A stretch of DNA of 64,000 bases from Nibrella saemangeumensis (GTDB lineage Bacteria > Bacteroidota > Bacteroidia > Cytophagales > Spirosomataceae). Below, one piece after another: positions 43,828 through 53,601 of this stretch (its first letter is position 1; each line of letters opens with the position of its first letter). The position numbers were made by a program, and so were the translations under genes. The stretch spans positions 186,001 through 250,000 of the forward strand of contig NZ_BAABHD010000021.1 in assembly GCF_039541915.1 (NCBI RefSeq), written 5' to 3'. A model generated the notes under the pieces. The model worked only from the letters and a program-made list of their open reading frames with translations, had not been told where the DNA came from and searched no databases.

Positions 43828-45390
43828 TTACTTTTTCGTGTACTGACCCACACGGGCGTGGATGCTTTCGACAGTCCGGCGGGCGGAGGTCAGGGCACCG
43901 GCCATCCAGGCGGTGAGGTAGGTGGTATGCTCTCCGGCGAAATAGATGTTGCCGTCGGGCTCCGTTAGCGCTGAATAATATTTCCGGCGAACAGCGTCGT
44001 CGTACAGCGCCCAACCGCCTTCGTTGTACGGAATTTTGTGCCAGGCCAGTGAGAAGGAATTATCGAACTCCTGCGCGTACTGCGGGTGAATCTTACCCCC
44101 CTGCTCCAGCGCCAGTTTTTCACGGCCGTTGATGGGCAGATTAGCTACCGCTTCGGCACGGCTGTAGAAATTATAGTAGCCGATCAGTACTCCCTTTTTA
44201 CCCATAAACCCGAACGATGGGTACCAGATCTGGTTAATGTCCATGTTGCTGCGGGAGATACCGCCGTAAATACCTTCGTCTTCTTCCCAAAACCGGCGCT
44301 TGAACTGCAGGCCGATCTTGCCGGTCTTGATGTACGGCACAAAATCAGCGGCCCGCTTCACCGTTCCGGACAGGTCGGAGTCCAGGTTTTTCAGGACCGG
44401 CAGCGGCAGTGTACAGACGCAGAACTCGCCGGTAAGCTCGGCCGGTTTGCCGTTTTGGGTGTACACGACCCGCACGCCCGATTCAGTTTTGCGGAGTTCT
44501 TTCACCGGGGCGTTGAACAGGATTTTGCCGGTCAGCTTCTTTTCAAATGCTTTCGGAATCGCATCCATCCCGCCCACCGGCTGCAACAGCGTTGTCTGTT
44601 GCTCATATACGTATTCGCCGACGTTGTAGAACACGGGTTGCATAAAGCCGGAGTGCAGCAGGTCAGTCAGGCCATAGGGATCGGTCAGTTCACCGGCAAC
44701 GGGGCCGGCACCGGGTTCAATTTTATAACCCCGGCGGTTGGTTCCTTTGTATAGTTTTGCGGTATTGAGGTCTCCTTCGTTCTTTAAAAAATCAACCAGT
44801 TTTTCGACATCCTCTTTGGTCAGTTGCTGGTCGAGAACCGACTGATCGAGGGCTTTGGTGAGCAGTTCGCTGGTGTAGCCGCGCATGTCGTTGTGGTACT
44901 CCTTAATGCGCATGCGTTTGTTGGCGAGCGGTCCGGTGCCACCCTCATTGTACAGCCAGGCGGCCTCGTTGGCCCCGTTGAAGATTTCCAGCGGTACGCC
45001 CAGCTCCCGGCAGTAATGCGTTGTAAGCTGGTGGTGATGCGGTATGCGAGCCGCCCCACCGTTGAAGTACAGGCCGTCTTCAAACCGGCAGGTCTGTTCC
45101 GCACTGCCGAGTTCGGTTTCTTTGGTACCACCCCGCACCGTCCAGACCCGGCCACCGGAGCGGCTGCGGGCTTCCAGCACGGTACAGTCGTAGCCCAGTT
45201 TACCAAGTTCGTAGGCAGTAGCCAGACCCGCCAGACCGGCACCCAGAATGATTACCTTACGGGCTTTGCCATCCTGTATGCCATTGGGCGACAGAGCAAA
45301 CGCTTCGGCCGGAGCCGACCGCAATAACCCCCACGCCATCAGACTGGCGTAGCCGGTACTCGTTGATTGGATAAAGTCGCGTCGCGTCAT
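43828..45390 (-). CDS. Tat-exported flavin monoamine/L-amino-acid oxidase
   Basis: 520 residues from the ATG at 45390, which starts a Tat signal (MTRRDFIQSTSTGYASLMAW). FAD motif KVIILGAGLAGLATAYELGKLG near 50, the ARSRSGGRVWTVRGG segment, and a C-terminal GNIYFAGEHTTYLTAWMAGALTSARR with the flavin-contact residues. It should oxidise amines or L-amino acids outside the cytoplasm, releasing ammonia and hydrogen peroxide. It follows the exported aminotransferase after 59 bases and precedes the Hint protein by 14 bases. Confidence 0.92.
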   Translation of the reverse strand: MTRRDFIQSTSTGYASLMAWGLLRSAPAEAFALSPNGIQDGKARKVIILGAGLAGLATAYELGKLGYDCTVLEARSRSGGRVWTVRGGTKETELGSAEQTCRFEDGLYFNGGAARIPHHHQLTTHYCRELGVPLEIFNGANEAAWLYNEGGTGPLANKRMRIKEYHNDMRGYTSELLTKALDQSVLDQQLTKEDVEKLVDFLKNEGDLNTAKLYKGTNRRGYKIEPGAGPVAGELTDPYGLTDLLHSGFMQPVFYNVGEYVYEQQTTLLQPVGGMDAIPKAFEKKLTGKILFNAPVKELRKTESGVRVVYTQNGKPAELTGEFCVCTLPLPVLKNLDSDLSGTVKRAADFVPYIKTGKIGLQFKRRFWEEDEGIYGGISRSNMDINQIWYPSFGFMGKKGVLIGYYNFYSRAEAVANLPINGREKLALEQGGKIHPQYAQEFDNSFSLAWHKIPYNEGGWALYDDAVRRKYYSALTEPDGNIYFAGEHTTYLTAWMAGALTSARRTVESIHARVGQYTKK

Positions 45391-45449
45391 AGTTGGATAA
45401 TTACTGACAGCCACAGCATGAATGACGGACATGCAGCAGCAGTCACTGA

Positions 45450-46619
45450 TTAGGAGGTTACTTTTTTGAAGGCATCCAGGAAGATGTTCATCTCATCGAC
45501 GGTGCCGATGCTGACCCGGCACCAGGGCTGGTTATCAAAATCGCGGGTCTGCGTACCAACGCCGTTACGGAACATCTGCTCAGCAAACGCTTTGGTCTTC
45601 ATCCGGATCGGGAATAGCACGAAATTGGTGTACGAGGGCACATACTCGTAGCCCAGTTGCTTCAATCCTTTATACAGCACCTCGCGGGCTTTGGCGTTTT
45701 CGGTCCGGCAGAAGTTCTGCCAGTCCTGATCCTGATAGCTGGCCATACCGGCGGTAATGGTGGTTACGCTGATTTCGTACTCACCCCGGTTGTAGGCACT
45801 TATTTCCTTAACCAGTTTGGCCGGTGCCATCCCGTAGCCCAGGCGCAGTCCGGCAAACCCGTGAATTTTAGAGAAGGTGCGGGCCAGTATGATGTTGTAT
45901 CCCTCCGTAACCAGCTTAGCCAGGTTCGGCCGGTCGGCGGGGGCCAAAAAGTCGATATAGGCTTCGTCGACGAACACCGGCACTTTTGGGGATACTTCCT
46001 TGCAGAAAGCGGTCAGTTCATCGGGCGAAAGGATAGTGCCCGTTGGGTTATTCGGGTTGCAGATATAGACGAGTTTCACACCATCGGTTGTCGCCAGTTT
46101 AGCTTTCATGGCGTTGAGATCATACCGGTGCTCCGTTGTCTGCGGTACCGACACAATTTCTGCGTTGAAGGCACTGGCGCATTCGAGCAGGTCGTCGTAG
46201 GTAGGCCGGCTCGTCAGGATTTTGCCACCCCGGCCGGTGAAGAACAGGGCCGCCGTCATCAGTAACTCCGATGAACCCGCGCAAAGCATTAGATTCTCCT
46301 CCTTGATCCCCTCTTTCACGGCGATCATCTCCCGAAGCATAGACCCTTCCCGAAACGCATAGCGGTTCCCGACGTCAATGGCTTTGATTAGGGCTTCTCG
46401 GGCTTTCGGCGAAATGCCGTGCGGATTTTCGTTAGCAAACAGACGCGCCCGCAATACCGGTAAGTCTTCACCCAGGGCTGCAAACTCCTTCACGAAAGCC
46501 TGCTCCTGGCGGACAGCAGCCGGGAGCGCCGGGTTCCATTGACTCAGTCCGGTACTTAAGCCGGTAGCCAGGAGCGCGCTGTTACGAAGCCAGTCCCGGC
46601 GGTTGATAGAGTGGTTCAT
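45450..46619 (-). CDS. Tat-exported PLP aminotransferase (histidinol-phosphate aminotransferase-like)
   Basis: 389 residues with a twin-arginine signal (NRRDWLRNSALLATG). The aminotransferase class I/II core shows NENPHGISPKAREAL, the pyridine-stacking and Asp regions (VYICNPNNPTGT, VFVDEAYIDF) and the PLP lysine in ARTFSKIHGFAGLRLGYG, with a late arginine (WCRVSIGT). HisC is normally cytosolic, so export is notable. First gene of the operon with the exported amine oxidase and Hint protein. Confidence 0.9.
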   Translation of the reverse strand: MNHSINRRDWLRNSALLATGLSTGLSQWNPALPAAVRQEQAFVKEFAALGEDLPVLRARLFANENPHGISPKAREALIKAIDVGNRYAFREGSMLREMIAVKEGIKEENLMLCAGSSELLMTAALFFTGRGGKILTSRPTYDDLLECASAFNAEIVSVPQTTEHRYDLNAMKAKLATTDGVKLVYICNPNNPTGTILSPDELTAFCKEVSPKVPVFVDEAYIDFLAPADRPNLAKLVTEGYNIILARTFSKIHGFAGLRLGYGMAPAKLVKEISAYNRGEYEISVTTITAGMASYQDQDWQNFCRTENAKAREVLYKGLKQLGYEYVPSYTNFVLFPIRMKTKAFAEQMFRNGVGTQTRDFDNQPWCRVSIGTVDEMNIFLDAFKKVTS

Positions 46620-47035
46620 GTTGTGATAAATTTATTGTACTATATTACGATGACATTTTATTATTTCCCACTACTCTATCGGCAACGCTCAATAGTTTCG
46701 AAAATAGGTAATTTTTAAAAAAAACTTAATTTTTAAAGCTATTTATAAGCATATTCTTAAAAAATTCAAAATATTAGTTCTAAAATTAACTATCTATCAA
46801 AATAAAAATATAAATATTAAAAATTTGGCTTTCATCTACTCCTCTCCGGTATTTATGGAAAGGCCATTAGCAATGATATTTTCAGTGTACATACCTTACG
46901 TTTTGATTTCCTATCGGCTTACCCATCCTGACCGTTTGTCCGTTTGTTTGAACCGTTCACGATTTAGGGCTGTCGTTTTCAGGTTATTTTTCTTTTCTTT
47001 AGCCACTAACTTTTTATTCCCCAATCACTTACCCC
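46620..47035. other. 416-base AT-rich interval between divergent genes
   Basis: No credible gene. The segment 46680-46830 is extremely A/T-rich with A-tracts and should contain the promoters of the divergent aminotransferase operon and the ABC transporter genes. A short plus-strand frame (46825-47055) looks like chance. Confidence 0.6.
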
Positions 47036-47938
47036 ATGAAACTCACCATTACTAACCTAAATAAGACGTACTCCAACGGCGTCCGGGCCCTGCACGATGT
47101 CTCCTTAACCATTCCGCAGGGTATGTTTGGCCTGCTGGGCCCCAATGGCGCGGGTAAGTCGTCGCTGATGCGCACCATTGCCACCCTGCAGGAAGCCGAC
47201 CACGGCCAGATTGTGCTGGAAGATACCCCCGCCGGCACCATTGATGTGCTCCGGCAGAAGCACGACGTCCGCAAGCTGTTAGGGTACCTGCCCCAGGAGT
47301 TTGGCGTCTATCCGAAGGTGACGGCCGAAACCATGCTCGACCATATCGCCAGTCTGAAAGGCATTGCCAACCGGTCAGAGCGGAAAACGGTGGTCGAAGC
47401 CCTGCTGGAAAAAGTAAACCTGATGCACGTCCGGAAGAAAAACCTGGGCACCTTCTCGGGTGGTATGAAACAGCGCTTCGGCATTGCCCAGGCCCTGATC
47501 GGCAACCCCAGCCTTATTATCGTTGATGAACCAACCGCCGGCCTCGACCCTGCCGAGCGTAACCGTTTCCACAACCTGCTGAGCGAAATTGGTGAGAACA
47601 CCATCGTGATTCTGTCGACCCATATTGTGGAAGATGTCACGAACCTCTGCTCGGCCATGGCCATTATTAACCTGGGCGAGGTAATTGCCGAAGGACACCC
47701 GGCCGATCTCGTGGCCGACCTGCAGGGGAAAATCTGGCGCAAAACCATCGAAAAAGCAGAGCTGGAAGCCTACCGCAACGACTATCAGGTCATCTCTACC
47801 CAGCTAAAAGCCGGCAGGACGCAGATCCACGTTCACAACGAAACCCAGCCGCTGGATTTTGAGCCGGTAGAGGCCGACCTGGAAGATGTGTATTTCTCTA
47901 AAATTACCGCCGGTAAGAAAGCGGCCGTTGTCGCCTGA
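47036..47938 (+). CDS. ABC transporter ATP-binding protein
   Basis: 300-residue ATPase of an ABC-2 exporter. Walker A GPNGAGKSS (about 35-43), Q-loop GYLPQEFGVYPKVTAETML, signature FSGGMKQR, Walker B LIIVDEPTAGLDPAE, H-loop STHIVEDV. A C-terminal extension (about 225-300) follows the ATPase. Partner of the permease/peptidase fusion 33 bases downstream. Confidence 0.96.
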   Translation: MKLTITNLNKTYSNGVRALHDVSLTIPQGMFGLLGPNGAGKSSLMRTIATLQEADHGQIVLEDTPAGTIDVLRQKHDVRKLLGYLPQEFGVYPKVTAETMLDHIASLKGIANRSERKTVVEALLEKVNLMHVRKKNLGTFSGGMKQRFGIAQALIGNPSLIIVDEPTAGLDPAERNRFHNLLSEIGENTIVILSTHIVEDVTNLCSAMAIINLGEVIAEGHPADLVADLQGKIWRKTIEKAELEAYRNDYQVISTQLKAGRTQIHVHNETQPLDFEPVEADLEDVYFSKITAGKKAAVVA

Positions 47939-47971
47939 CGCGCTATCCCCACCCACCCCAAACGCTATTTT

Positions 47972-50900
47972 ATGTTTGCTGAAATCTTCCGTTTCGAGCT
48001 GGCATACCGCCTGAGACGCCCGGCTACCTACCTCTACGGGGCCATTCTGTTTCTGTTTACGTTCATCAACATCATCTACGGCAGCGGCCCGGCTTCCGAG
48101 AAAACCAACGTCAACTCGCCCTATGGTATCGCCTATATGCTGACGATCATCAGCATTTTCGCCACCATGATCAGTTCGGCGGTGATGGGCGTACCAGTCT
48201 ACCGCGATATCGAACACAACACCCGCTCGTATTTCTTTACCTACCCCATTTCGGAGCGGGGTTACCTGCTGGGTCGCTACCTGGGTTCGTTTCTGGTGCT
48301 GGTTTTTATTATGGCCTTCGCCTGTCTGGGTATTGCCGCCGGGTCGGTGCTGGGGCCGGTGTTTAACCTGGCCGACAACGTTGAGCGCTTCGGGCCGGTT
48401 AACTTCTGGGAATACGTTCAGCCGCTGCTGGTCTTTGTGGTGCCAACGATGTTTTTTACCGGCAGCCTGTTTTTCGGTCTGGTGGCGCTGACCCGCAACA
48501 TTTTTGTTACCTACGCCGGTAGCCTGCTGCTGTTTATCGGCTACCTGGTAGCCAATACGCTGGCCGAAGACCTCGACAACAAAGAGCTGGTCAGCCTGCT
48601 CGACCCCTTCGCGCTGACCACCTTTATCGATGCCACCAAATACTGGACGCCGGTGGAGCAAAATACCCTGACCGTACCCCTGGCAGGCAATCTGCTGAAA
48701 AACCGGCTGATCTGGGGTGGGCTGGGCCTGCTGGTCCTTTTGTTTACGCTGTACCGCTTCAACTTCCAGCATTTTCTGGCCGTGCGGCTGGGCAAGTCCA
48801 AAGGGGAAGCCACCGGTACGGTGCCGGCCCCCAAATCGTTGCTTTCGCTGCCCGTTGCGGAGAAGATCTACACCGATGGCGCGTACATCGGTCATATGCT
48901 GCGACTGGCCCGGCTGGAGTTTACCAATATCGTTCGCGATATGTACTTCTGGGCCATTATGCTGGGTGGAGGCCTGTTTTTGTTCCTCGACGGCTGGTTT
49001 GCCGATCAGAGTTTTGGTACGCCATCGCTGCCGCTTACCTATTACATGATCGAGGCTAAAGACTTCAACTACATCCTGTTTGTCTTTATCCTGATCATCT
49101 TCTACACCGGCGAGTCGGTTCACCGCGACAAGGCCGTCCGGTTCGACAATATTGCCGATGCGCTGCCGGTACCCAACTGGCTCAGCTACGGCTCCAAGTT
49201 CCTGGCGCTGGCGGGCGTGTGTTTTCTGCTGGTGAACCTGGTGATCGTGAGCGGGGTGCTGAACCAGACGCTGAAAGGGTATTTCAACTACGAATTCGGC
49301 AAATATTTCACCGACCTTTATCTGATTGAGTTTCCGGAGTACCTGCAACTGCTGATGCTGGCCTTCTTTGTGCATATACTGGTGAACAGCAAATTTACCG
49401 GGCACATCATCACCATTGGCATCTGGATCTTGTTGTTCGGGCTGCGGAGTTTTGCCGAGTTGGATTATAACCTGTTTTTCTACAGCTACACGCCCAACTA
49501 CCGCATCTCCGACATGAACGGCTTTGGGCATTTCGGGCAGCCGCTGTTCTGGTTCAATCTGTACTGGCTGGCGTTTGGGGCGGTGCTGCTGGTGTTGGGA
49601 AATCTGTTCTGGAACCGGGGTTCGGAGAGCAGCGCCAAAACCCGCTGGAAACTGGCTAAGTCGCGGCTGAACGGCATTACCACAACCGCCCTGGCCGTTT
49701 TTCTGCTGGTTTGGATCGGAGCCGGCGCGTATATCTATTACAATGTTAGTGTGCTGAACACCTACCGGACCGCCGATGAATCGCGGGAGCAGCAGGCCGA
49801 TTACGAAAAGAAGTACAGTCGCTACGAACGGGTAGCCCGGCCGAAGGTCAGCAGCCTGAAAGTAGCCATTGATCTGGTGCCGGAGGAGCGTCGGATGCGG
49901 ATGCAGGGTTTATTTATGATGGTGAACAAAACTGGTCGGCCGCTCGACTCGCTGCACCTGAACTATGGCTCTCCGCAGTACCTGCACGCCAAAACGGAGC
50001 AGTTTACCATCGACGGCCAAAGCCCTAAACTGCTGATGGGCGATGATAAGCACCGCTACTACATTTATCAATTGCCGAAAACGCTGATGCCGGGCGATAG
50101 TCTGAAAATGGCCATGACCATTACCGCCCAGCCCAAAGGTTTCACCAACAGCGGGCTGAATCGGGAAATCGTCGAAAACGGCACCTTTTTCGACGCCCAG
50201 GTGTTCCCCAGCCTGGCATATAGCACCAATGGCGAACTCACCAGCGACAAATACCGCAAAAAATATGGTCTGCCGGTCAAGCAGTACCAGGCTCCTGCCC
50301 ATACAGACCCCTGGGGGCTGAACAATTTCCTGTTTACGCAGGACGCCGACTGGATTACGTTTGAGGGGACGGTCAGCACCGCGCCCGACCAGATTGCTAT
50401 TCTGCCGGGATACCGGCAGCGCGAGTGGACGGAAAACGGCCGCAAATACTATGCTTACAAAATGGAGGGACCCATGGACCTGTTCATGAACGTCAGTTCA
50501 GCGCGGTATGCCCTGAAGCGTGACCAATGGAAAGGGCCGGACGGCCGGATGGTGAATATCGAAATCTTTCATCATCCAACCCATACCCGCAACCTGGACC
50601 GCTATGTGGCCTCCATAAAGGCATCTATGGATTACTTTAATCAGAACTTCAGTCCGTACCAGTACCGACAGATGCGTATTCTGGAGTTTCCGCGCTATGC
50701 CGGTTTTGCGCAGTCGTTTCCAAACACAGTGCCGTATTCGGAGAGTTTCGGCTGGATGGCCGACTTCCGCAACCCCGACAAAACCGATTATGCCTACTAT
50801 ATAACGGCTCATGAAGTGGCTCACCAGTGGTGGGGGCACCAGGTTATGCCGAGCAATACCCGCGGGGCTAACCAGATTTCGGAGTCGATGGCGGAGTATT

Positions 50901-51604
50901 CATCATTGATGGTGCTGAAGAAGACTTACGGTGAAGATGTGATGCAGAACCGGCTGAAGTATTCGCTGGACCGCTACCTGCGCGGCCGCTCCAACGAAGA
51001 TAAGTTTGAGGAAACGCTGCTGGACAACGACACCCGTGCCTATGTATGGTATGATAAAGGCTCGCTGGTGCTGTACGGCCTGCAGGATCTGATCGGCGAA
51101 GCCCGGCTCAACAAAGCTTTAAAGGATTATGTCCAAAAAGCCGCGTTCCGGCAGCAGCCGCCGTTTACCACCTCCCGCGAGTGGTACAGCTTCATCCAGG
51201 CTGCCACGCCCGACTCGCTGCGGTATTACCTGAAAGACAGTTTTGAGACGATCACGCTGTACGAAAACCGGATCACCAAAGCCGAGTCGCAGCCAATGCA
51301 AAACGATCAATATAAGGTGAAGCTGACGGTGCAGACCAAAAAACTGTATTACGACAAAGGCGGTAAGGAAACCAGTCAAAGCAAGGACCGGGACCTGATC
51401 GAGATCGGCATCTTCGGTCCTGACACAAAGAACGAGAAGGGAATGACCCGTAAGGTACCGCTTTACCTGAAAAAGCACTGGCTGGCACCAGGCGAGCACA
51501 CGCTGGAGTTCGTTGTAAAGGGCAAACCTGCCAAAGCGGGTATCGATCCGTACAACAAGCTCATTGACCGGGTGTCGGATGATAACGTAAAGACGGTGGA
51601 GTAA
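47972..51604 (+). CDS. ABC-2 permease fused to M1-family aminopeptidase
   Basis: 1210-residue fusion. Residues about 1-590 hold roughly twelve membrane helices in two ABC-2 blocks (FRFELAYRLRRPATYLYG start; a second block near 310-590). After a coiled-coil-like segment (AYIYYNVSVLNTYR... DYEKKYSRYERV) residues about 650-1200 are an M1 metallopeptidase with HEVAHQWWGHQ (H947, E948, H951) and the third zinc ligand Glu in SESMAEY (E971). Fusions of this kind are known in Bacteroidota; substrate unknown. Acts at the inner membrane with the peptidase outside. Confidence 0.93.
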   Translation: MFAEIFRFELAYRLRRPATYLYGAILFLFTFINIIYGSGPASEKTNVNSPYGIAYMLTIISIFATMISSAVMGVPVYRDIEHNTRSYFFTYPISERGYLLGRYLGSFLVLVFIMAFACLGIAAGSVLGPVFNLADNVERFGPVNFWEYVQPLLVFVVPTMFFTGSLFFGLVALTRNIFVTYAGSLLLFIGYLVANTLAEDLDNKELVSLLDPFALTTFIDATKYWTPVEQNTLTVPLAGNLLKNRLIWGGLGLLVLLFTLYRFNFQHFLAVRLGKSKGEATGTVPAPKSLLSLPVAEKIYTDGAYIGHMLRLARLEFTNIVRDMYFWAIMLGGGLFLFLDGWFADQSFGTPSLPLTYYMIEAKDFNYILFVFILIIFYTGESVHRDKAVRFDNIADALPVPNWLSYGSKFLALAGVCFLLVNLVIVSGVLNQTLKGYFNYEFGKYFTDLYLIEFPEYLQLLMLAFFVHILVNSKFTGHIITIGIWILLFGLRSFAELDYNLFFYSYTPNYRISDMNGFGHFGQPLFWFNLYWLAFGAVLLVLGNLFWNRGSESSAKTRWKLAKSRLNGITTTALAVFLLVWIGAGAYIYYNVSVLNTYRTADESREQQADYEKKYSRYERVARPKVSSLKVAIDLVPEERRMRMQGLFMMVNKTGRPLDSLHLNYGSPQYLHAKTEQFTIDGQSPKLLMGDDKHRYYIYQLPKTLMPGDSLKMAMTITAQPKGFTNSGLNREIVENGTFFDAQVFPSLAYSTNGELTSDKYRKKYGLPVKQYQAPAHTDPWGLNNFLFTQDADWITFEGTVSTAPDQIAILPGYRQREWTENGRKYYAYKMEGPMDLFMNVSSARYALKRDQWKGPDGRMVNIEIFHHPTHTRNLDRYVASIKASMDYFNQNFSPYQYRQMRILEFPRYAGFAQSFPNTVPYSESFGWMADFRNPDKTDYAYYITAHEVAHQWWGHQVMPSNTRGANQISESMAEYSSLMVLKKTYGEDVMQNRLKYSLDRYLRGRSNEDKFEETLLDNDTRAYVWYDKGSLVLYGLQDLIGEARLNKALKDYVQKAAFRQQPPFTTSREWYSFIQAATPDSLRYYLKDSFETITLYENRITKAESQPMQNDQYKVKLTVQTKKLYYDKGGKETSQSKDRDLIEIGIFGPDTKNEKGMTRKVPLYLKKHWLAPGEHTLEFVVKGKPAKAGIDPYNKLIDRVSDDNVKTVE

Positions 51605-51625
51605 AGTAACGCAGAATAATGCCAT

Positions 51626-51660
51626 AAAAAAGCGCCGGCGAGATTCGCCGGCGCTTTTTT
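51626..51660. terminator. bidirectional intrinsic terminator
   Basis: A 16-bp perfect stem (51626-51641 with 51645-51660) around GCGCCGGCG with A6/T6 ends and a 3-base loop. Separates the fusion gene from the convergent lipoprotein gene. Confidence 0.9.
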
Positions 51661-51680
51661 ATGCAGCAGTCCGTAGACGG

Positions 51681-52148
51681 CTATTGTTTGGTGTAAACCA
51701 GTTGAAGGTTGTAACGTACCAACTGAGCAGCCCCGGTTGTCGGATTACGCAGCGAGTCCTCCTGGGCTATAGCCTGCGAAAGGAGTTGAACCGGTGTCGC
51801 CGTATTATCCAGCGTGTATTTGTCTTCATTGCCCTGCTCATCTTTCAGCGACAGTTCGTTGTTGGTAAACTCCCAGTTACCCTTGTAATCAATCACCCGT
51901 CCACTGTTACGAACTGTACCAGTGAAAGACTTATCCGCTTTTACCGTAAAGCTGTCCTGGTAGTCAAATACGCCCGGATCATTATCCCCGTTGAGGTTAG
52001 CAAAGGCACCCGTAAACCCACTGGTCCGAATTCTATCTAACTTCCAGGAGCCTACTACCGGCACAGGCTCCGGATCTTTACTTTTCGTACAGGAGTCCAG
52101 TACAAATGCTGTAATGACCAGACTCAACATCAGCAATAAACGTTTCAT
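51681..52148 (-). CDS. lipocalin-like lipoprotein
   Basis: 155 residues from the ATG at 52148 (MKRLLLMLSLVITAFVLDSC); lipidation cysteine in FVLDSC near residue 20. Mature part is a strand-rich beta-barrel-like sequence starting VVGSWKLDRIRTSG, with FTVKADKSFTGTV and YKGNWEFTNNELSLKDEQG, typical of lipocalin-like DUF lipoproteins of Bacteroidota. Function unknown. Confidence 0.8.
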   Translation of the reverse strand: MKRLLLMLSLVITAFVLDSCTKSKDPEPVPVVGSWKLDRIRTSGFTGAFANLNGDNDPGVFDYQDSFTVKADKSFTGTVRNSGRVIDYKGNWEFTNNELSLKDEQGNEDKYTLDNTATPVQLLSQAIAQEDSLRNPTTGAAQLVRYNLQLVYTKQ

Positions 52149-52248
52149 AAGCAAAAAGCTGTTTCAGCAGTGAAAAATGTGTGAACGAAGGAAAGGTACA
52201 AAAAAAACAATATGCTTTACTTACCTTACCCAAATAAGCTACTATACG

Positions 52249-53601
52249 CTATCTTAGGTTCGGTTGTGGCAGCACCGGCAAACTTTCGTTGCCGTCTTCG
52301 CTGACGGCCTGAACGGCGAAGAAGTAGTTATCCTTTGAATAAGGCAGTGTTATACCCAGTTTCGTGGTAAAGAACTTTTTTTGCCAGTAGGGCCAGTTCG
52401 TTTCGCGCATCAGTACGTAATAACCCCGCACCTTACCGCTTTTGGGCGCCTGCCAGTACAGCGCGGTCGAGTTAGTCAGGTTCCGAACGTCTATCGTCAC
52501 CGTCTGCGGAACCGCCGGAGCCTTGGCCAGGTTGGCCAGCGACGCCAGGTTAACACTGGTATTCTTACGGAGGTACTCGAAATCCATATGTTTGGCGTAA
52601 TCGCCGTATTCAACGCCATTCTCTACGCGCAGATCCTGGTGCTGGTTGTTGTAGTTTTCGTTCATCTCCGTAATCCGCACGGCCGGAAAGCCCCGCGTTA
52701 CAAACGGCGTATGATCCCCCCCGCGCAGATAACGGTCATTCCGGTAAATCAGGACGATGTCCAGATTGTCGACATAGCGTTCCCCCACTTCTTTTACGTA
52801 ACGGGCCAGTTGGCGCGACTTCCCGTCGTTTTCGTTGCCATACTGCCGGATGTTGGCGGCCCGCTCAGCGGTCTGGAAAGCCGGCAATCCTTCGCTGAAG
52901 ATCCGAAGCTTGGTATTTTCGATAATGTTGGTTTCGTTGCTATGGTTGGAGCCCATAATATCGTTGTTCAGCAGGGCCTCCAGGCTCCAGTTTTCCGTCT
53001 TCGCTTTCTCGGCCAGGTGTTCAGCACCGAGTAGGCCCTGCTCCTCTCCGCTCACGGCTACAAAGATGATCGTCGCGGGGAACTGATACTTACTCATTAC
53101 CCGCGCCAGTTCGATGACAGCGGCTGTACCGGAACCATCGTCGTTGGCACCGGGCGCGTCCGCTTCGCGGTTCATTACGTTGGTCACGCGGCTGTCGATA
53201 TGACCGCTGACCAGGAAAATTCGGTTATCATTGGGGTCGGTGCCTTTCAGCGTCGCCATCACATTCCCCATGTCGGCCGCCTTATCAATCCGCCGGTTGT
53301 CGGGCTGGAGCGTCCAGCTGTCGATCATGGCGGTCATGCGGCCACCCGACTGTTTGGCATATTGCTGAAACTTACCGAGGACCCAGCGCCGTGAAGCACC
53401 GATGCCGCGCTTCGCGTCGGTGGTATTACTGAGGGTATGACGGGTACCAAAACTCACTAAGCCGTTGATATGAGCCCGGAGGCTGTCGGCCGACACTTCG
53501 CGGATCATCTGTTCAATCTGAGGGTCACGCACAACGGTAGTCTGGGCGGAAGCCGTAGCCGTCAGGCCACCCGCCAGCAATAAGGTAATAATTTGTTTCA
53601 T
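52249..53601 (-). CDS. M28-family zinc peptidase with C-terminal Fn3-like domain
   Basis: 450-residue exported aminopeptidase. Signal peptide (MKQIITLLLAGGLTATASAQ). Zinc ligands visible: H in VSGHIDSR, D in APGANDDGSG, EE in SGEEQGLLG, D in LNNDIMGSN, and H in GGDHTPFVTRG. Residues about 360-450 look like a fibronectin-III domain (VTIDVRNLTNSTALYWQAPKSG). Overlaps the upstream 95-residue gene as ATGA. Confidence 0.93.
   Translation of the reverse strand: MKQIITLLLAGGLTATASAQTTVVRDPQIEQMIREVSADSLRAHINGLVSFGTRHTLSNTTDAKRGIGASRRWVLGKFQQYAKQSGGRMTAMIDSWTLQPDNRRIDKAADMGNVMATLKGTDPNDNRIFLVSGHIDSRVTNVMNREADAPGANDDGSGTAAVIELARVMSKYQFPATIIFVAVSGEEQGLLGAEHLAEKAKTENWSLEALLNNDIMGSNHSNETNIIENTKLRIFSEGLPAFQTAERAANIRQYGNENDGKSRQLARYVKEVGERYVDNLDIVLIYRNDRYLRGGDHTPFVTRGFPAVRITEMNENYNNQHQDLRVENGVEYGDYAKHMDFEYLRKNTSVNLASLANLAKAPAVPQTVTIDVRNLTNSTALYWQAPKSGKVRGYYVLMRETNWPYWQKKFFTTKLGITLPYSKDNYFFAVQAVSEDGNESLPVLPQPNLR

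Noticed and set aside
46825..47055. A 76-codon plus-strand frame upstream of the ABC ATPase
   Set aside because: Phe/Arg/Ser-rich, overlaps the ATPase start, lies in the AT-rich promoter region and has no family pattern.
47804..49531. A 575-codon open frame opposite the ABC permease fusion
   Set aside because: Gln/Lys/His-rich antisense shadow; the plus-strand gene has intact transmembrane and peptidase motifs.
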